A stretch of DNA of 64,000 nt from Cheilinus undulatus (lineage: Eukaryota; Chordata; Actinopteri; Labriformes; Labridae), in NCBI RefSeq assembly GCF_018320785.1, contig NC_054872.1, positions 42,830,551 to 42,894,550 on the forward strand, in the 5' to 3' direction. Position numbers and translations under genes: made by a program. The notes beneath the pieces were generated by a model. It did not search any database, was not told where the DNA came from, and was given only the letters and a program-made list of their open reading frames with translations. Positions 38,601-45,929 of the stretch are shown piece after piece (position 1 is the stretch's first letter; each line of letters begins with the position of its first letter).

Positions 38601-39305
38601 TTGAGGTGGAGTGGGGGCGCCATTTCCCTGAGGAGTCATTAGTCTAATAAATTCATAAATAGACTCTAATACGGCAATTACATCTCAATGTGGCCCCGAT
38701 CAGAATCCTCAGAACGCTCAGCACCATAACCTTGACAGCTATTTCTTCTCTGTATTTTTCTTGTAAGACAATTCAGAGATTCTTAGACAAAAAGTGCAGA
38801 TATAAAGAAAGTTTTAGCGTCACAAGGGGGTGAAGTATCAGAAAGTACTCCTTAAACTCCTCAGGCAAAGTTTCAGAGATAGAACACACACCTTTACTTT
38901 GAGTTGAGCAGAGCACTTGCACATTCAGAAACTCAAACTAGGGGTGTTTTTTTTTTAAGAAACAGGAATATAGTGCCTCCAATAGGAAGCTGTTTACTGC
39001 TGTAGCGGAAGGGGAGAAAGAGAGTTTTTCTTACACGAGTGAATGTCCTTTCTCAGCACCCAGAACTCGGAGTTGTCCTCAAATCTCACCAGACAACATT
39101 GCTTGACTCCATCTACCTGAGAGGGAGATAGCAAGGGAGCAGAATGATTGACAAAACTAAATGGAAGTCTTTTCAAATCTCTCACACACGCTCAAAACTC
39201 CCTTCTTTCTGTCACACATGCACTTACTCTTTTCACATTGCCGAGGTACAGTAGTCCATCACTCCATCGAGCCAACACATCATCTCCTTCACTTACTCCC
39301 CCCAT
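11139..39305 (-). CDS. phf1: phf1, Polycomb-like PHD finger protein 1 (full coding span, 13 coding exons)
   Basis: PRC2-associated chromatin reader acting in the nucleus. Joining the exons listed separately gives 1,665 nt, that is 554 residues plus stop, with every junction in phase; human PHF1 is 567. Order: Tudor (~5-53, cage residues W14, Y20, F38, F44), PHD1 (62-107), PHD2 (157-205), extended/winged-helix region (~206-310) with the KKKK loop at 291-294 known in PCL proteins to contact unmethylated CpG DNA, low-complexity segment (~394-509), chromo-like end (~529-554). PHF1 rather than MTF2 or PHF19 is chosen from wording such as [26 protein letters not shown] and the glycine-rich stretch before VRILARRV. 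Introns hold many transposons. The N-terminus is uncertain (see exons 1 and 2). Confidence 0.95.
11275..11366 (-). repeat. Coding CCT/CCN triplet tract giving a poly-Gly segment
   Basis: A run of CCT triplets on the plus strand is read on the minus strand as glycine codons, broken by two valines (5, 11 and 10 glycines). It lies where human PHF1 has a much shorter glycine-rich stretch before the chromo-like end. Confidence 0.85.
11429..11536 (-). repeat. Coding 12-bp minisatellite, nine HNHQ units
   Basis: Nine consecutive 12-bp units (plus strand gttggtggttat or gttggtggttgt, one with gttgat) are in frame in phf1 exon 14, each giving His-Asn-His-Gln. The variation is mainly synonymous C/T in the first His codon, which suggests purifying selection at the protein level or recent unit shuffling. 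Confidence 0.9.
12925..13188 (-). mobile_element. tRNA-derived SINE (family 1)
   Basis: On the minus strand the head reads ACTGTGGTTCAGTGGTAGAG (A-box-like), followed by GGTTTGATCCC (B box). The body is the widespread teleost motif with 'ttgggcaagacacttaaccc' and the 'cattcacatccattcactcc' tail. Same family as 21,993-22,116. Confidence 0.7.
13250..13818 (+). pseudogene. L1-type LINE ORF2 C-terminal relic, cut by a Tc1 element
   Basis: Plus-strand translation gives [19 protein letters not shown] then [16 protein letters not shown], a pattern typical of the C-terminal part of fish L1 ORF2. A TGA at about 13,540 and later frameshifts break it. Homology fades exactly where the Tc1 element starts at 13,819. 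Confidence 0.65.
13819..15427 (-). mobile_element. Full-length Tc1-like DNA transposon (1,609 bp)
   Basis: The ends are inverted copies: left CATTGCTTGACAAATTT, right (reverse complement) AAGTGCTTAACAAATTT, continuing to GACCACC with few mismatches. A TA dinucleotide flanks each side (13,817-13,818 and 15,428-15,429), the Tc1/mariner target-site duplication. Length is normal for a fish Tc1 element. It inserted into an L1 relic in phf1 intron 13 and carries a broken transposase on the minus strand. Confidence 0.9.
13990..15002 (-). pseudogene. Tc1-like transposase pseudogene
   Basis: From an ATG at 15,002 the N-terminal helix-turn-helix part is recognisable ([18 protein letters not shown]) but frameshifted. 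A 159-codon ORF at 14,650-14,171 then holds WTDESKF and [11 protein letters not shown], the first two Asp of the DDE triad. A frameshift after WPSQSLNMN separates them from the glutamate in IEQIWDLV, which persists in another frame to a TAA at 13,990. Not functional as it stands. Confidence 0.88.
15530..15559. repeat. Poly-C / poly-A homopolymer junction
   Basis: About nine C residues followed by about 15 A residues, lying just outside the Tc1 element. Probably slippage-prone, with no further function seen. Confidence 0.7.
15600..15980. other. Unassigned intronic segment
   Basis: A moderately complex stretch in phf1 intron 13 with decayed coding texture ('gagactcctggagagtgcag', 'ttgggaggagaactgcaagc'). 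I cannot name a family; it may be an old transposon relic. Confidence 0.3.
16999..17419. mobile_element. MITE with AGGGATGCA termini, copy 1
   Basis: The left end is AGGGATGCATGATA and the right end reverse complemented is AGGGATGCACAATATTA. The interior is rich in 'gatattta' and 'ccaatacc' motifs, a layout common in teleost non-autonomous DNA transposons. The 'tttagacctaaaac' block recurs, inverted, in the copy at 52,947-53,265. Confidence 0.75.
17982..18097 (-). CDS. phf1: phf1 exon 13, proline-rich linker
   Basis: Acceptor tgtgcccag; 116 nt starting in phase 0 and ending two bases into a codon at GTAAGA. The translation contains [20 protein letters not shown] and [10 protein letters not shown]. 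The exon links in frame to exons 12 and 14; another AG 13 bases in would create a stop. Its exact function is unknown. Confidence 0.83.
18560..19060. other. G+C-richer intronic block, possible conserved non-coding element
   Basis: Within phf1 intron 12 the composition shifts from AT-rich to mixed for about 500 bp, with several CpGs and no transposon signature. ORFs cross it on both strands but none has a domain or splice borders with matching phase. A regulatory element is a guess from texture only. Confidence 0.25.
19500..19578 (-). CDS. phf1: phf1 exon 12, basic linker
   Basis: A ctcttcag acceptor, 79 nt and a GTCAGT donor, phase 2 to 0. Encodes [20 protein letters not shown] then RIMETQ, a basic linker at the place where PHF1 carries its arginine/lysine-rich RRRQKGK segment. 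No fold is predicted. Confidence 0.85.
20951..21480. mobile_element. hAT-like non-autonomous element
   Basis: The left end CAGTTGTTCCCAAA and the right end, reverse complement of TTTGGGAATCATT, match the CAGTGGTTCCCAAA-type hAT terminus. 'ccccc' runs lie at both flanks. An 'aaaaacaaaaaacaaa' tract lies inside. No transposase. Confidence 0.6.
21607..21942. mobile_element. MITE with AGGGATGCA termini, copy 2
   Basis: Starts AGGGATGCATAATATTATCG. The interior has 'ggtatcggtatcagc' and 'aatatcggcatatcgg'. The right end is degraded (atcgtggatctcta). Same family as 16,999-17,419. Confidence 0.65.
21993..22116 (-). mobile_element. tRNA-derived SINE (family 1), short copy
   Basis: The minus strand opens GGGGCAACTGTGGCTCAGTT, a perfect A-box context, with a B-box-like GATTTGATCCCC about 50 nt later and the 'cttgggcaagatacttaa' body. 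Confidence 0.72.
23007..23144 (-). CDS. phf1: phf1 exon 11, lysine loop of the winged helix
   Basis: Starts with [20 protein letters not shown], the PCL winged-helix wing whose lysines contact CpG DNA in this family. A proline/serine-rich linker follows. Two donors six bases apart (GTAAGG at 23,006 or GTCAGA at 23,012) both keep the frame, so a two-residue alternative is possible. Confidence 0.93.
23730..23797 (-). CDS. phf1: phf1 exon 10, winged-helix continuation
   Basis: A cccccag acceptor, 68 nt and a GTAAGT donor. Translation [20 protein letters not shown] then KDR matches the LSDTP...[12 protein letters not shown] block of PHF1. Confidence 0.94.
24711..25162. mobile_element. MITE with TTAAAGGTCACAT inverted ends
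   Basis: The left TTAAAGGTCACATTTTATGC and the right end, reverse complement TTAAAGGTCACATACTTTAT, are inverted copies. A perfect 20-bp palindrome occupies 24,922-24,941. A partial, internally deleted relative lies at 63,546-63,780. No ORF of note. Confidence 0.75.
25504..25653 (-). mobile_element. tRNA-derived SINE (family 2), copy a
   Basis: The minus strand starts GGGGGCGCAGATGGCCTAGT, an A-box-like head. It shares the 'tctatccactgtccccctc' body with the copies at 26,101 and 55,490. Diverged and without a visible duplication. Confidence 0.6.
26101..26256 (+). mobile_element. tRNA-derived SINE (family 2), copy b, with perfect target-site duplication
   Basis: The head gtggcccagtgttttaagg and the B box GGTTCAAATCC are followed by the 'gactctatccactgtcctcc' body and an A-rich tail. 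It is flanked by an exact 16-bp repeat, AAAGTTCTTGAGAACT, at 26,085-26,100 and 26,257-26,272. The intact duplication suggests a fairly recent LINE-mediated insertion. Confidence 0.85.
27394..27517 (-). CDS. phf1: phf1 exon 9, extended homology / winged-helix region
   Basis: Encodes [19 protein letters not shown] then [20 protein letters not shown], the best discriminator for PHF1 over MTF2 and PHF19. 124 nt, ending on a complete codon at a GTATTG donor, which is weak at position +4. Confidence 0.95.
27814..27882 (-). CDS. phf1: phf1 exon 8, end of PHD2
   Basis: A ctctttag acceptor, 69 nt and a GTGATG donor. Translation [19 protein letters not shown] supplies the last PHD2 ligands C202 and C205 and the start of the extended homology region. 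Lies about 5.8 kb after exon 7 across a transposon-rich intron. Confidence 0.9.
28484..28803. mobile_element. Fold-back MITE with long imperfect inverted repeats
   Basis: The left arm starts TTTTGAACTGAGGACTCTGT and the right arm, reverse complemented, TTTTGAATTGAGGACTCTAT. Similarity runs about 110 bp inward through 'cataatgagggagaaat'. Lies in phf1 intron 7 and has no coding capacity. Confidence 0.75.
28804..32319. other. phf1 intron 7 sequence, no gene recognised
   Basis: AT-rich intron with homopolymer runs at about 30,218-30,245 (poly-C then poly-A) and about 30,650-30,676 (poly-A then poly-T). The block at about 31,020-31,210 is richer in CpG and might be a conserved non-coding element. 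No exon-like ORF found. Confidence 0.4.
32320..33575 (+). mobile_element. Degenerate Tc1/mariner-superfamily transposon
   Basis: Sub-terminal inverted repeats are visible: the left 'gcctgcgacatgttccaata' and 'gttggaacagga' mirror the right 'acatgctcctgtcccaactt' and 'ggaacttgttgcag'. The plus strand keeps decayed transposase words, [12 protein letters not shown] and [13 protein letters not shown], the two Asp sites of a DDE enzyme, but stops and frameshifts are frequent. The outer left end is not clear. In phf1 intron 7. Confidence 0.7.
33702..33797 (-). CDS. phf1: phf1 exon 7, core of PHD2
   Basis: Too short to stand out as an ORF, but its acceptor (aattgcag), GTGAGT donor and phase fit. 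Translation gives [19 protein letters not shown] followed by [13 protein letters not shown], with ligands C172, C175, H180 and C183. Very close to vertebrate PHF1 and PHF19 at this place. Confidence 0.95.
34242..34390 (-). CDS. phf1: phf1 exon 6, PHD1-PHD2 linker and start of PHD2
   Basis: Encodes [15 protein letters not shown] followed by [18 protein letters not shown], the hallmark linker of PCL proteins. The first PHD2 ligands are C157 and C159. Acceptor tgttttcag, donor GTGAGT; 149 nt, ending two bases into the Glu-164 codon. Confidence 0.95.
34911..35005 (-). CDS. phf1: phf1 exon 5, second half of PHD1
   Basis: Starts GYHPECH (H85 and C88) and carries WICRQC (C104 and C107), completing the C4HC3 zinc finger. 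It ends with CVFAVSTK, a phrase close to PHF1 CVFAIATK. 95 nt, ending on a complete codon; donor GTCAGT. Confidence 0.95.
35006..38306. other. phf1 intron 4, no gene recognised
   Basis: About 3.3 kb of AT-rich intron between PHD1 exons 4 and 5. ORFs are short and without domains. A 'gtgtgaacacacctcaaat' block at about 35,645 resembles part of a DNA transposon, but I cannot delimit it. Confidence 0.4.
38307..38393 (-). CDS. phf1: phf1 exon 4, first half of PHD1
   Basis: Encodes residues 54-82, with zinc ligands C62, C65, C77 and C80 in the order [19 protein letters not shown]. Phase 1 at both ends; donor GTAAGG. Confidence 0.93.
39035..39116 (-). CDS. phf1: phf1 exon 3, second half of Tudor domain
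   Basis: The acceptor ctctcag precedes [19 protein letters not shown]; the exon ends one base into a codon at a GTAAGA donor. F38 and F44 complete the aromatic cage that binds H3K36me3 in this family. 82 nt, residues 27-53 plus the split residue 54. Confidence 0.92.
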
Positions 39306-39306
39306 C
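39228..39306 (-). CDS. phf1: phf1 exon 2, start codon and first half of Tudor domain
   Basis: The acceptor ctctccttag is followed by ATG at 39,305 and then 26 codons to a GTAAGT donor. Residues 6-26 ([17 protein letters not shown]...) match the first Tudor strands, with cage residues W14 and Y20, equivalent to W41 and Y47 of human PHF1. This start is favoured because the acceptor is strong. A longer N-terminus through exon 1 remains possible. Confidence 0.9.
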
Positions 39307-39905
39307 CTAAGGAGAGAGACAGAGAGAAGGGGAGAGAGGAGGAGAGAGAGAAGGGCTCATGTGAAATGGAAATCCGATTTATTCGCTGAATACTTTGCTG
39401 CTGTTGCTGACAGAGGGGTTTACGGCCCCGGCGTTTTTTTTTTCCCGGCTGGCTCTCAGACAGGCGGTGCAAAGGGGTTAAAATCTCTAACCCCCCCTCC
39501 TCTCTCTCTTCCTCCTCCTTTTAGACCAGAGCATAGCGACAGCCTGTATCCACCACAGTGAAAGATGAGAGTGAGTACACAACCAGAGAGCAAGACAAAT
39601 GATTACTGCACACATGAAACACACACACAAGCGCACTCAGACAAAACACTGCATGATGACTGCTGCAAGATTTGAATGAGCACTTGAAGCAGGCACTTTG
39701 CAGCTTTCTTCTTCTTCTTCTCCCAACATCTTAAAAACTTGAATAGATGCATGAAATGACTGTGCAGGCTTTATCTTTGCACATTTGTTCCAGTGCATGC
39801 ACTCAAGTCAAGACAGACGCAGGATGCAAAAGCAGTGTGCGTAGCCTTTCTGTGAATCAAAAAATCAGGCAAATTGGGCAGTGTAAGCTGACTGGTGAAG
39901 GGTAC

Positions 39906-39963
39906 CTGTCAAGTCGAACTCCTTTCCGTCGGGGTCACAGTGATTCCTGGGCAGCCTGGACAT
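39906..39963 (-). CDS. phf1: phf1 exon 1, possible N-terminal coding part
   Basis: An ATG at 39,963 opens 19 codons plus one base, beginning MSRLPRNHCDPDGKEF, up to a CAG|GTACC donor at 39,906/39,905. Joined to an AG at 39,297-39,296 the frame runs straight into the Tudor domain. Joined to the stronger acceptor before 39,306 it hits a stop after a few codons, and the exon would then be leader only. The upstream limit of the exon is not visible. Confidence 0.4.
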
Positions 39964-40550
39964 GAAATGCCCTCATCTGCTGTGGATCTCCGCTGCCCAA
40001 TTACTACCCGCTCGGATGCGCAGCCTGCGTGTTTGCAAAAAGTGGATGATGTGCATGTATGTCCCTGTCTGTGCCAAGCGCCTGTGTGTCAGTCAAGCCG
40101 AAGAGGAGGAGGAGGAGGAGGAGTGGAGGGGGGAAGGCGACTGACTGACTGTCCGTCCGTCTCTCAGTTTAGTTTGTCCGTCCTCCGCTGTGCCGTTTCG
40201 TCATGTTCCCGTCGCTTTCACCCTCCTCTCCCCCCTCTATTGATGCTATTAAGGCGGGTTTTTGTCAGAGCAGCGCCGGAATCAAGCCGCCAGAGACGCC
40301 ATCATCCCTGCCTCGCGCTCTCCACCGACTTGTTGTGACGCAGACATAAAACACCGAGATAGAGTGGGAGGGAGATACTGATAGAGGGGGAGGAGGGGGG
40401 GTCCACAGCGAGAGCAGCACCTTCCCGTCTGAGGAGGCGCTGACCCTAAATCGTTGTGACAAGGTGGTATTGTGATGTCTGGCAGGGGAGCACGAGGGAG
40501 GGACGGCGAGAGACAAGTACCAGCGGAAGCAGCGCGCGCAGCCACAAGGG

Positions 40551-40592
40551 CCAATTAAGTGTCCAATTAATGAGTTTAGCCGCCTCATTAGT
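40551..40592. promoter_or_regulatory. Cluster of TAAT-core motifs upstream of phf1
   Basis: CCAATTAA occurs twice in direct orientation (40,551 and 40,563), 12 bp apart. A TAATGAG at 40,568-40,574 is mirrored by CTCATTA at 40,584-40,590. These are homeodomain- or CCAAT-like sites at the edge of the CpG block. Function is inferred only. Confidence 0.3.
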
Positions 40593-40660
40593 TTGTTTCA
40601 AACAAGAGGGAGCAGCCGAGGGAGGAGGACTGTGGAGGAAAGTTTGAAACTGGAATGTAC

Positions 40661-42975
40661 AAGCAAGCAGCGCTGAACACTTTCACTTATCTTTATCAAT
40701 AGCCAAATGATTACTGGGTTAACTTGCTTAAGTAAACACATAGTATTTTTTTATTCATGTTAAAATCTGTATAGCAATCGACAATCATTTTAAACTAAAG
40801 TCAGCCATGGACAAACACTCCAAACAAGTCCCTAATTAAGTCTAATTGAAAAATTAAAATTCTACTATTGTGTTTAAAGGGATAGTTAGGCAATTTAAGC
40901 AGGGTTGTATGAGGTACTTGTCAATAGAAAGGATATTAGCCACAGGAGATATATGTCAGCTCAGCCGTTGAAAAACCGTTAGAACTGCAAGCTAGGCTAT
41001 ACATGTAGCATACTACATTTGCCCCGCGTTGTTTTGCTAATTTGACGAAAAGGCAAGCTAATATGTAATTTTGAGGTATGTGTATGCTATAAATTGAAAA
41101 TTTACCCCTTTTTTTTGCTGGTAAGCCTTTTTTCTTTAAGCACTACACCTTAGCACCCAGCTTAGTATTCTTCCCTGTTAGTAGCGAACTTCGGTATATT
41201 TGTACGCTGTCTACCGGAATGTGCCGTTGGTGGACTAGCCTAGTCAAAGAGCTGGACCTAGCATGTGGCCGTTGGGAACCAAATCCTGTTTGAGAGATCT
41301 TTCTGTTATTCTTTCTTTCTTTCTTTTGTTTAAATTGGTATTTGACTGACAGAACAGGGGTTACCTTTTATCCACAAGATAGTTACGGTAAGCTGTAATG
41401 GCTTCTGCTTGATAGGTGTAATAATGTTGTAAATCAGGGTGTCATATGGCCCAGCCAAAGAGTGTGGTTCATCTGACAACAGTAAAATACCAGAACAAAT
41501 ATCAGTGTAAACATTGCTGATGTGCTCTAATGAAGCCAAAATTGATATCAAATGATCTACCGGCTGAGCACAGCAAATAATCCAAATCGCTAAAAAGCTA
41601 CGAAATTCCTATTACCTGTTTATGAGGCAACACACAGACATATTCCGGAAGCAGCTTTTGTATTGTTCGACAACTTTTTAACAAAAGTAAAATGAAAAAA
41701 TGAAATTGAAAGTAATATTTTTTTGTCAAGCAAATTTAGTGATAAAAGGAATACATTAACCAGGTGTGTTTCAGAGCCAATACATTTCAAAGTAAGGCTA
41801 TATCTTCAAGACAGATATGTGTAATATCTGGAGGGTCATTTCGGCAAGACATCCAAAATATAAAAAGTGTGATTGGAACTATGTTTCAGACAGGATAAGT
41901 TAGGCATATGCTCTCATTATCACACATAATTAAGTCATAAATCAGAAATATTTGGCAGAAAAACTGAAAAGCAAACTCTTCAAGCCTCTAATAAAACAAA
42001 TCTTCTAACCATTATAAGATACAAAATGATAGATAATGTCATTTTATCCTTGCAGAAAAAGACACCATTAGGCCACAACTGCCTCACAAAAACATATATA
42101 CGTTATTAAGTAATATTTAATTAAGCATGGTGTATAGTAGATTATAGGCTACTCACTTCTCTGTTGTTTATGGATGAATAACGTCTTGTCTACCGGCACT
42201 TGTCCAACTCTATGTGTTTGTTTATTTCTCCATGTTTGTGTCTTTCCCTCTTTATTTACGTCCTACACATTACTCACACCAGTCAAGCGTGTGGGAAAAC
42301 CGTGCGGTTCAAAATGGCCCCTGGCAGATTAAAGAGCGTTAAAGTGGATAGTGCCAGCTGTTACCACTAGGTGGCGAGCAAATACAAGCACGATGCGGCT
42401 GCACTGGAATCACCCTGTCTGTCTGAGGGGTGATCAGGGTCATGAATGTGATGGGATTTCCAGGTCTTATGTCATATCTTTGATGATTTCTTTTTTTTTT
42501 TTTTACCTTTTTTGTTTCAGGTCATTTTCAATGTGCTCTCACTATTTTTTACGAAATGCTGGTAGTATTCCTATCCTTGAGTTATGATTGTGTTCTTCAG
42601 AAGTCAGCACAGCAGTTTTTTCTAATTCTTGCAGCAGTCAGAGGAAACAAAGCAACATTTCTGGTATCTGTTAGTCCCCAAGCAAAGAGGCTTCTCATGA
42701 CAGGGACATCAGCTGATTAATAAGAAATCATTAGGAGAGATAAGTAGGATACAGTTTAGATCAGTGTCATGATGTGTCGTGAGACTTGGAGGCAAACATG
42801 CACAAAACACAATCATGTTCTCAAGAGTGACTGGCCAGCTTTCCAAAAACAAAAAAAGACAAATATGAGAGAAAATGGAATAAATTGGATCCTTAGTTGT
42901 TTGACAGGGGTTTTCAGGATCAGCTTTTTTTTTTTTTTTTTTGCTCTTCTGTATGCATTCAAAAAATTCTCATAT
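40661..42975. other. Intergenic region upstream of phf1
   Basis: AT-rich. From about 40,878 ('aaagggatagttaggcaatt') to about 41,300 the texture resembles a teleost MITE that begins with this phrase, but the right end was not found. Poly-T tracts occur at 42,490 and 42,925. No coding exon. Confidence 0.35.
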
Positions 42976-43500
42976 CAGAGATGGTTAACTGATGTCCAGG
43001 GGGCCACATGCATCCCTCCTCCTCACCTAATGCTGCCTGTGAATCCATTTCAAATTTCCCAAAGTTGAATAAAACCTGATAAAATTTTCAATTAAAACAT
43101 AAAGAAATAGAAAGTTATCTTTGATTACCCATATATTTGTTGGGTTCTTAATACAAAATTAGAGATAGCATTGGCTTTAATTATTTCTGTAAAAATCTTT
43201 CACATGCATCATCAAACACATTTGTATTTAAACTGTGAATATGTGAATCAAATGTACTAAAGTATCAAGTATTATGTAAAGTGCATTCAAAAGCAGTTTA
43301 AGTTTTCTTTAATTAAATATTTGTATTTAAGTTTAAAGCTATAAACGGTATAATATATAAAAGCTGTGTATTTTTCCCTACATTGAAATCTAAATCATTG
43401 TAATAATTAAAGTGAGAGTACCATTCAATTTAAAATAGAAGCCTTCTGGCATTGAAAAAAAAAATGTGGCCCTCTTAGTATAAAAAGTGGCTGATCCCGG
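42976..43500. mobile_element. hAT-like non-autonomous element, copy B
   Basis: Begins CAGAGATGGTTAACTG and 'gggggccacatgcat'. Ends near 'tgtggccctcttagtataaa', 'gtggctgatcccgg'. Shares the order and several motifs ('ttatctttgattac', 'tgtggcc') with 506-1,032. The right boundary is approximate. Confidence 0.5.
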
Positions 43501-44310
43501 GTTTATGATGATGGAGAGCATTGCCTTTAACAGTCTCCACAAGCAGGCCATGAGATACCTTCCAAAAAAAGTACAGTTTAAAATGATTTCAAATGGTATA
43601 TTTTACCTATTATCATAACATTTGTAAATAAAGTCAGTTTCATTTAAAAGAAATCCATAGTCACTCTGAGATGTATGCTGAAATAAAAGTACTCTGTAAA
43701 AAATAAAACAACTTTATAATGTTAGTTTGCACATGACAACAGTAGTTATCGTGGAGTTTCTTTTATTTTTTTAACTCCAACTTGTGCACTCAGACAAATC
43801 CACTGCCAAAAACTGTGATTTAATCACAAGGATTCTACCAATTAGTCTTTGCCAACACCCGACAAACATCAAACAGGTAAAATGTGATTTCATTTCATTT
43901 TTGTAGCACTGAGGGAGTGTGTGAGCTTATTAGCCTCTTCTTCTCTCTGCTGTTTTTTTTAAGTAGTCCTGCACCTACGTGATTAGCATATAACATCTTA
44001 ATTAACTCAGACAAGAGGAAGCAAAAATATTTGTCGCTGTGACTTACATTAACATTTGTTATAAGTAACTGGTGCATGCATGTCCTGTAAATGGTCAAGG
44101 CGGAGACAATTTCATCCTTTTATAGACAACAGGGCAGCAAAATTAACAGCACATCATATTTAATGTTGCACAAAAGACTGTTCTGCAAAGAAATATTGCG
44201 TGTAGCTTTCAGACCTAAGGGAGTAAATTAGTTATAGGCTCTTGGCCCTGACAAGTAGCTTGAATTGGACATACATACATCTAAATGAGGATTAGGATGA
44301 TCCATAATAC

Positions 44311-44356
44311 AATAATAATAATAATAATAATAACAATAATAATAATAATAATAATA
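44311..44356. repeat. (ATA/AAT)n microsatellite at the LINE 3' tail
   Basis: About 15 AAT-type triplets, one interrupted by AAC. They form the 3' tail of the minus-strand L2 element, which ends in an AAATAAAGTTATTATT motif. Confidence 0.85.
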
Positions 44357-45046
44357 ACTTTATTTCTGTAGCACTTTTAAAAACATGGGTTTACAAAGTG
44401 CTTTGACAAGTGCAGAAGCAAGTACAAAAACAAAGCAACAACCCAGACAAAAGACAAGAAACAGAACGTGACATGTAGACAGATAATAATTCATCTACAT
44501 CGATAAAGAGCAACAATATAGAACCAAACCTACATGACCTGTGATGCCATGGAAACTAAGACATCACAGACATCAATCAGAGTGCAGACATGAAACCATA
44601 CTGCACAGCTAAGACATCATGAACATCATCAGGATGCAGGCAAGACACAAACATCAGTACCATAAAATGAAAGCAGCCCAGGCAATGCAGGAACCCAGCT
44701 ACACAGGCTGAGAGGACCAAAATTAAAGACATAAGAAATTAAAAGAGAAACAGTAAAATGTAAATAAGAGGGCAAAAACAGATATTAAAACAGGGTAAAA
44801 CAAGCTCTAAAACTGTAAAAGCAGTAAAATTGATAAATATTATAACAGAGGTAAACATAAGGGGAAGCAGTGAAGAGGTAAAATCAATAAAGTGAGGAAG
44901 ACAGTAACAATTAAAAACAGCCAAGGGGCAAGGGAATAAAATTAGGTTGACAGGGAGTAAAGGAGAGATTAAGAGGAAAACTAAACAAAAATATGTAAGA
45001 ATCTGTGAGAAGATAAAAATAAAATAAGATGAAGACGAAGACGACA

Positions 45047-45529
45047 TCACATAAAAGCCAGTCTATAAAAATGAGTTTTAAGAAGTGATTTAAAAGATGT
45101 CAATGATTCTGCATGCCTTATCTCTTCGGGCAGGTCGTTCCAAAGTTGAGGGGCTCTGATGGAGAAGGCCCTGTCACCCTTAGATTTGAGTCTCAACTTT
45201 GGAACGACCAGGAGGTTCCCACCCGAGGATCTGAGGCTGCGGGCTGGGACATAGGGGAATAAAAGTTCTGTAATATATTCTGGAGCCAGACCCTTCAGTG
45301 CTTTAAAAGTAATAAATAAAATCTTAAAATCAATTCTAAAAGTAATGGGTAGCCAGTGTAAAGATGCTAAAATCGGGGTGATGTGATGTTGTCTGTTAAA
45401 ACCGGCTAGAAGCCTAGCTGCTGCATTTTTAACCAGTTGAAGGTGAGAAGGGGATTTTTGGCAGAGACCTGACAGGAGAGAGTTGCAATAGTCCAGACGG
45501 GAAAAAATGAGAGCATGGATATAAAAAGT
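45047..45529 (-). pseudogene. L2-like LINE reverse transcriptase, C-terminal 160 codons, open
   Basis: The frame runs without interruption from 45,529 to a TGA at 45,047 but has no proper start. Diagnostic words are [55 protein letters not shown] and [13 protein letters not shown], the thumb/C-terminal part of L2-clade polymerases. It is a truncated copy; catalytic YADD lies outside the fragment. Confidence 0.85.
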
Positions 45530-45929
45530 TTAAGTTAAAGTCAAAAAATTATATATGTATTTATCAAGCTTTAGGCTTAGGTAGCTTTCCTTTCGCTTAT
45601 GCATTGTTTCATGTCATATATTGTTTGTAATTTTGTGTCATATTGATGTCACCATCTTGCCAGCTGCAAAAGAAAATCTACTTGCAAATAGCCAGCCCAG
45701 AACAAGGAAAAATCAGGATTATAAATGTAGCAGTATGCTGTCTATCCTATAAGCTCAATTTGCCATAATTTATTGAAATTTTAAATAATTTACTGTACTG
45801 TCATTGTGTGAATACTGTTTGTAATGTGTTTCTGTCTTTATGAGTTTCCACTGGGACTAGATCTTTTGCAACATGGGCACCCTCTGTTGCGGCCCCTGTT
45901 TCGTATCTAGTCTGAGCCATGCTGCCCCC

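Larger units (their letters stand above)
39880..40660 (-). promoter_or_regulatory. phf1: CpG-rich promoter region of phf1
   Basis: A G+C- and CpG-richer block in AT-rich surroundings, directly upstream of the first phf1 exon with a splice donor at 39,905. It contains GA-rich and CCTCC-rich runs and several CpGs. No TATA box is evident, as expected for a CpG-island promoter. The transcription start cannot be placed from sequence alone. Confidence 0.6.
44311..45529 (-). mobile_element. 5'-truncated L2-like LINE
   Basis: Minus-strand element: the last 160 codons of the reverse-transcriptase ORF, a roughly 700-nt 3' UTR, the tail AAATAAAGTTATTATT and then the triplet microsatellite. 5' truncation is the usual fate of LINE copies. 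The copy looks relatively young because its ORF part has no internal stop. Confidence 0.85.

Noticed and set aside
39148..39561. Plus-strand ORF across the phf1 exon 2-3 region
   Set aside because: Opposite strand of Tudor exons and a GA-rich intron; no domain, composition driven by CT-rich intron sequence.
39895..40588. Several ORFs of 90-147 codons on both strands in the CpG-rich block
   Set aside because: CpG-rich sequence has few stop codons; no frame shows a domain or compatible splice sites apart from the short exon-1 ORF.
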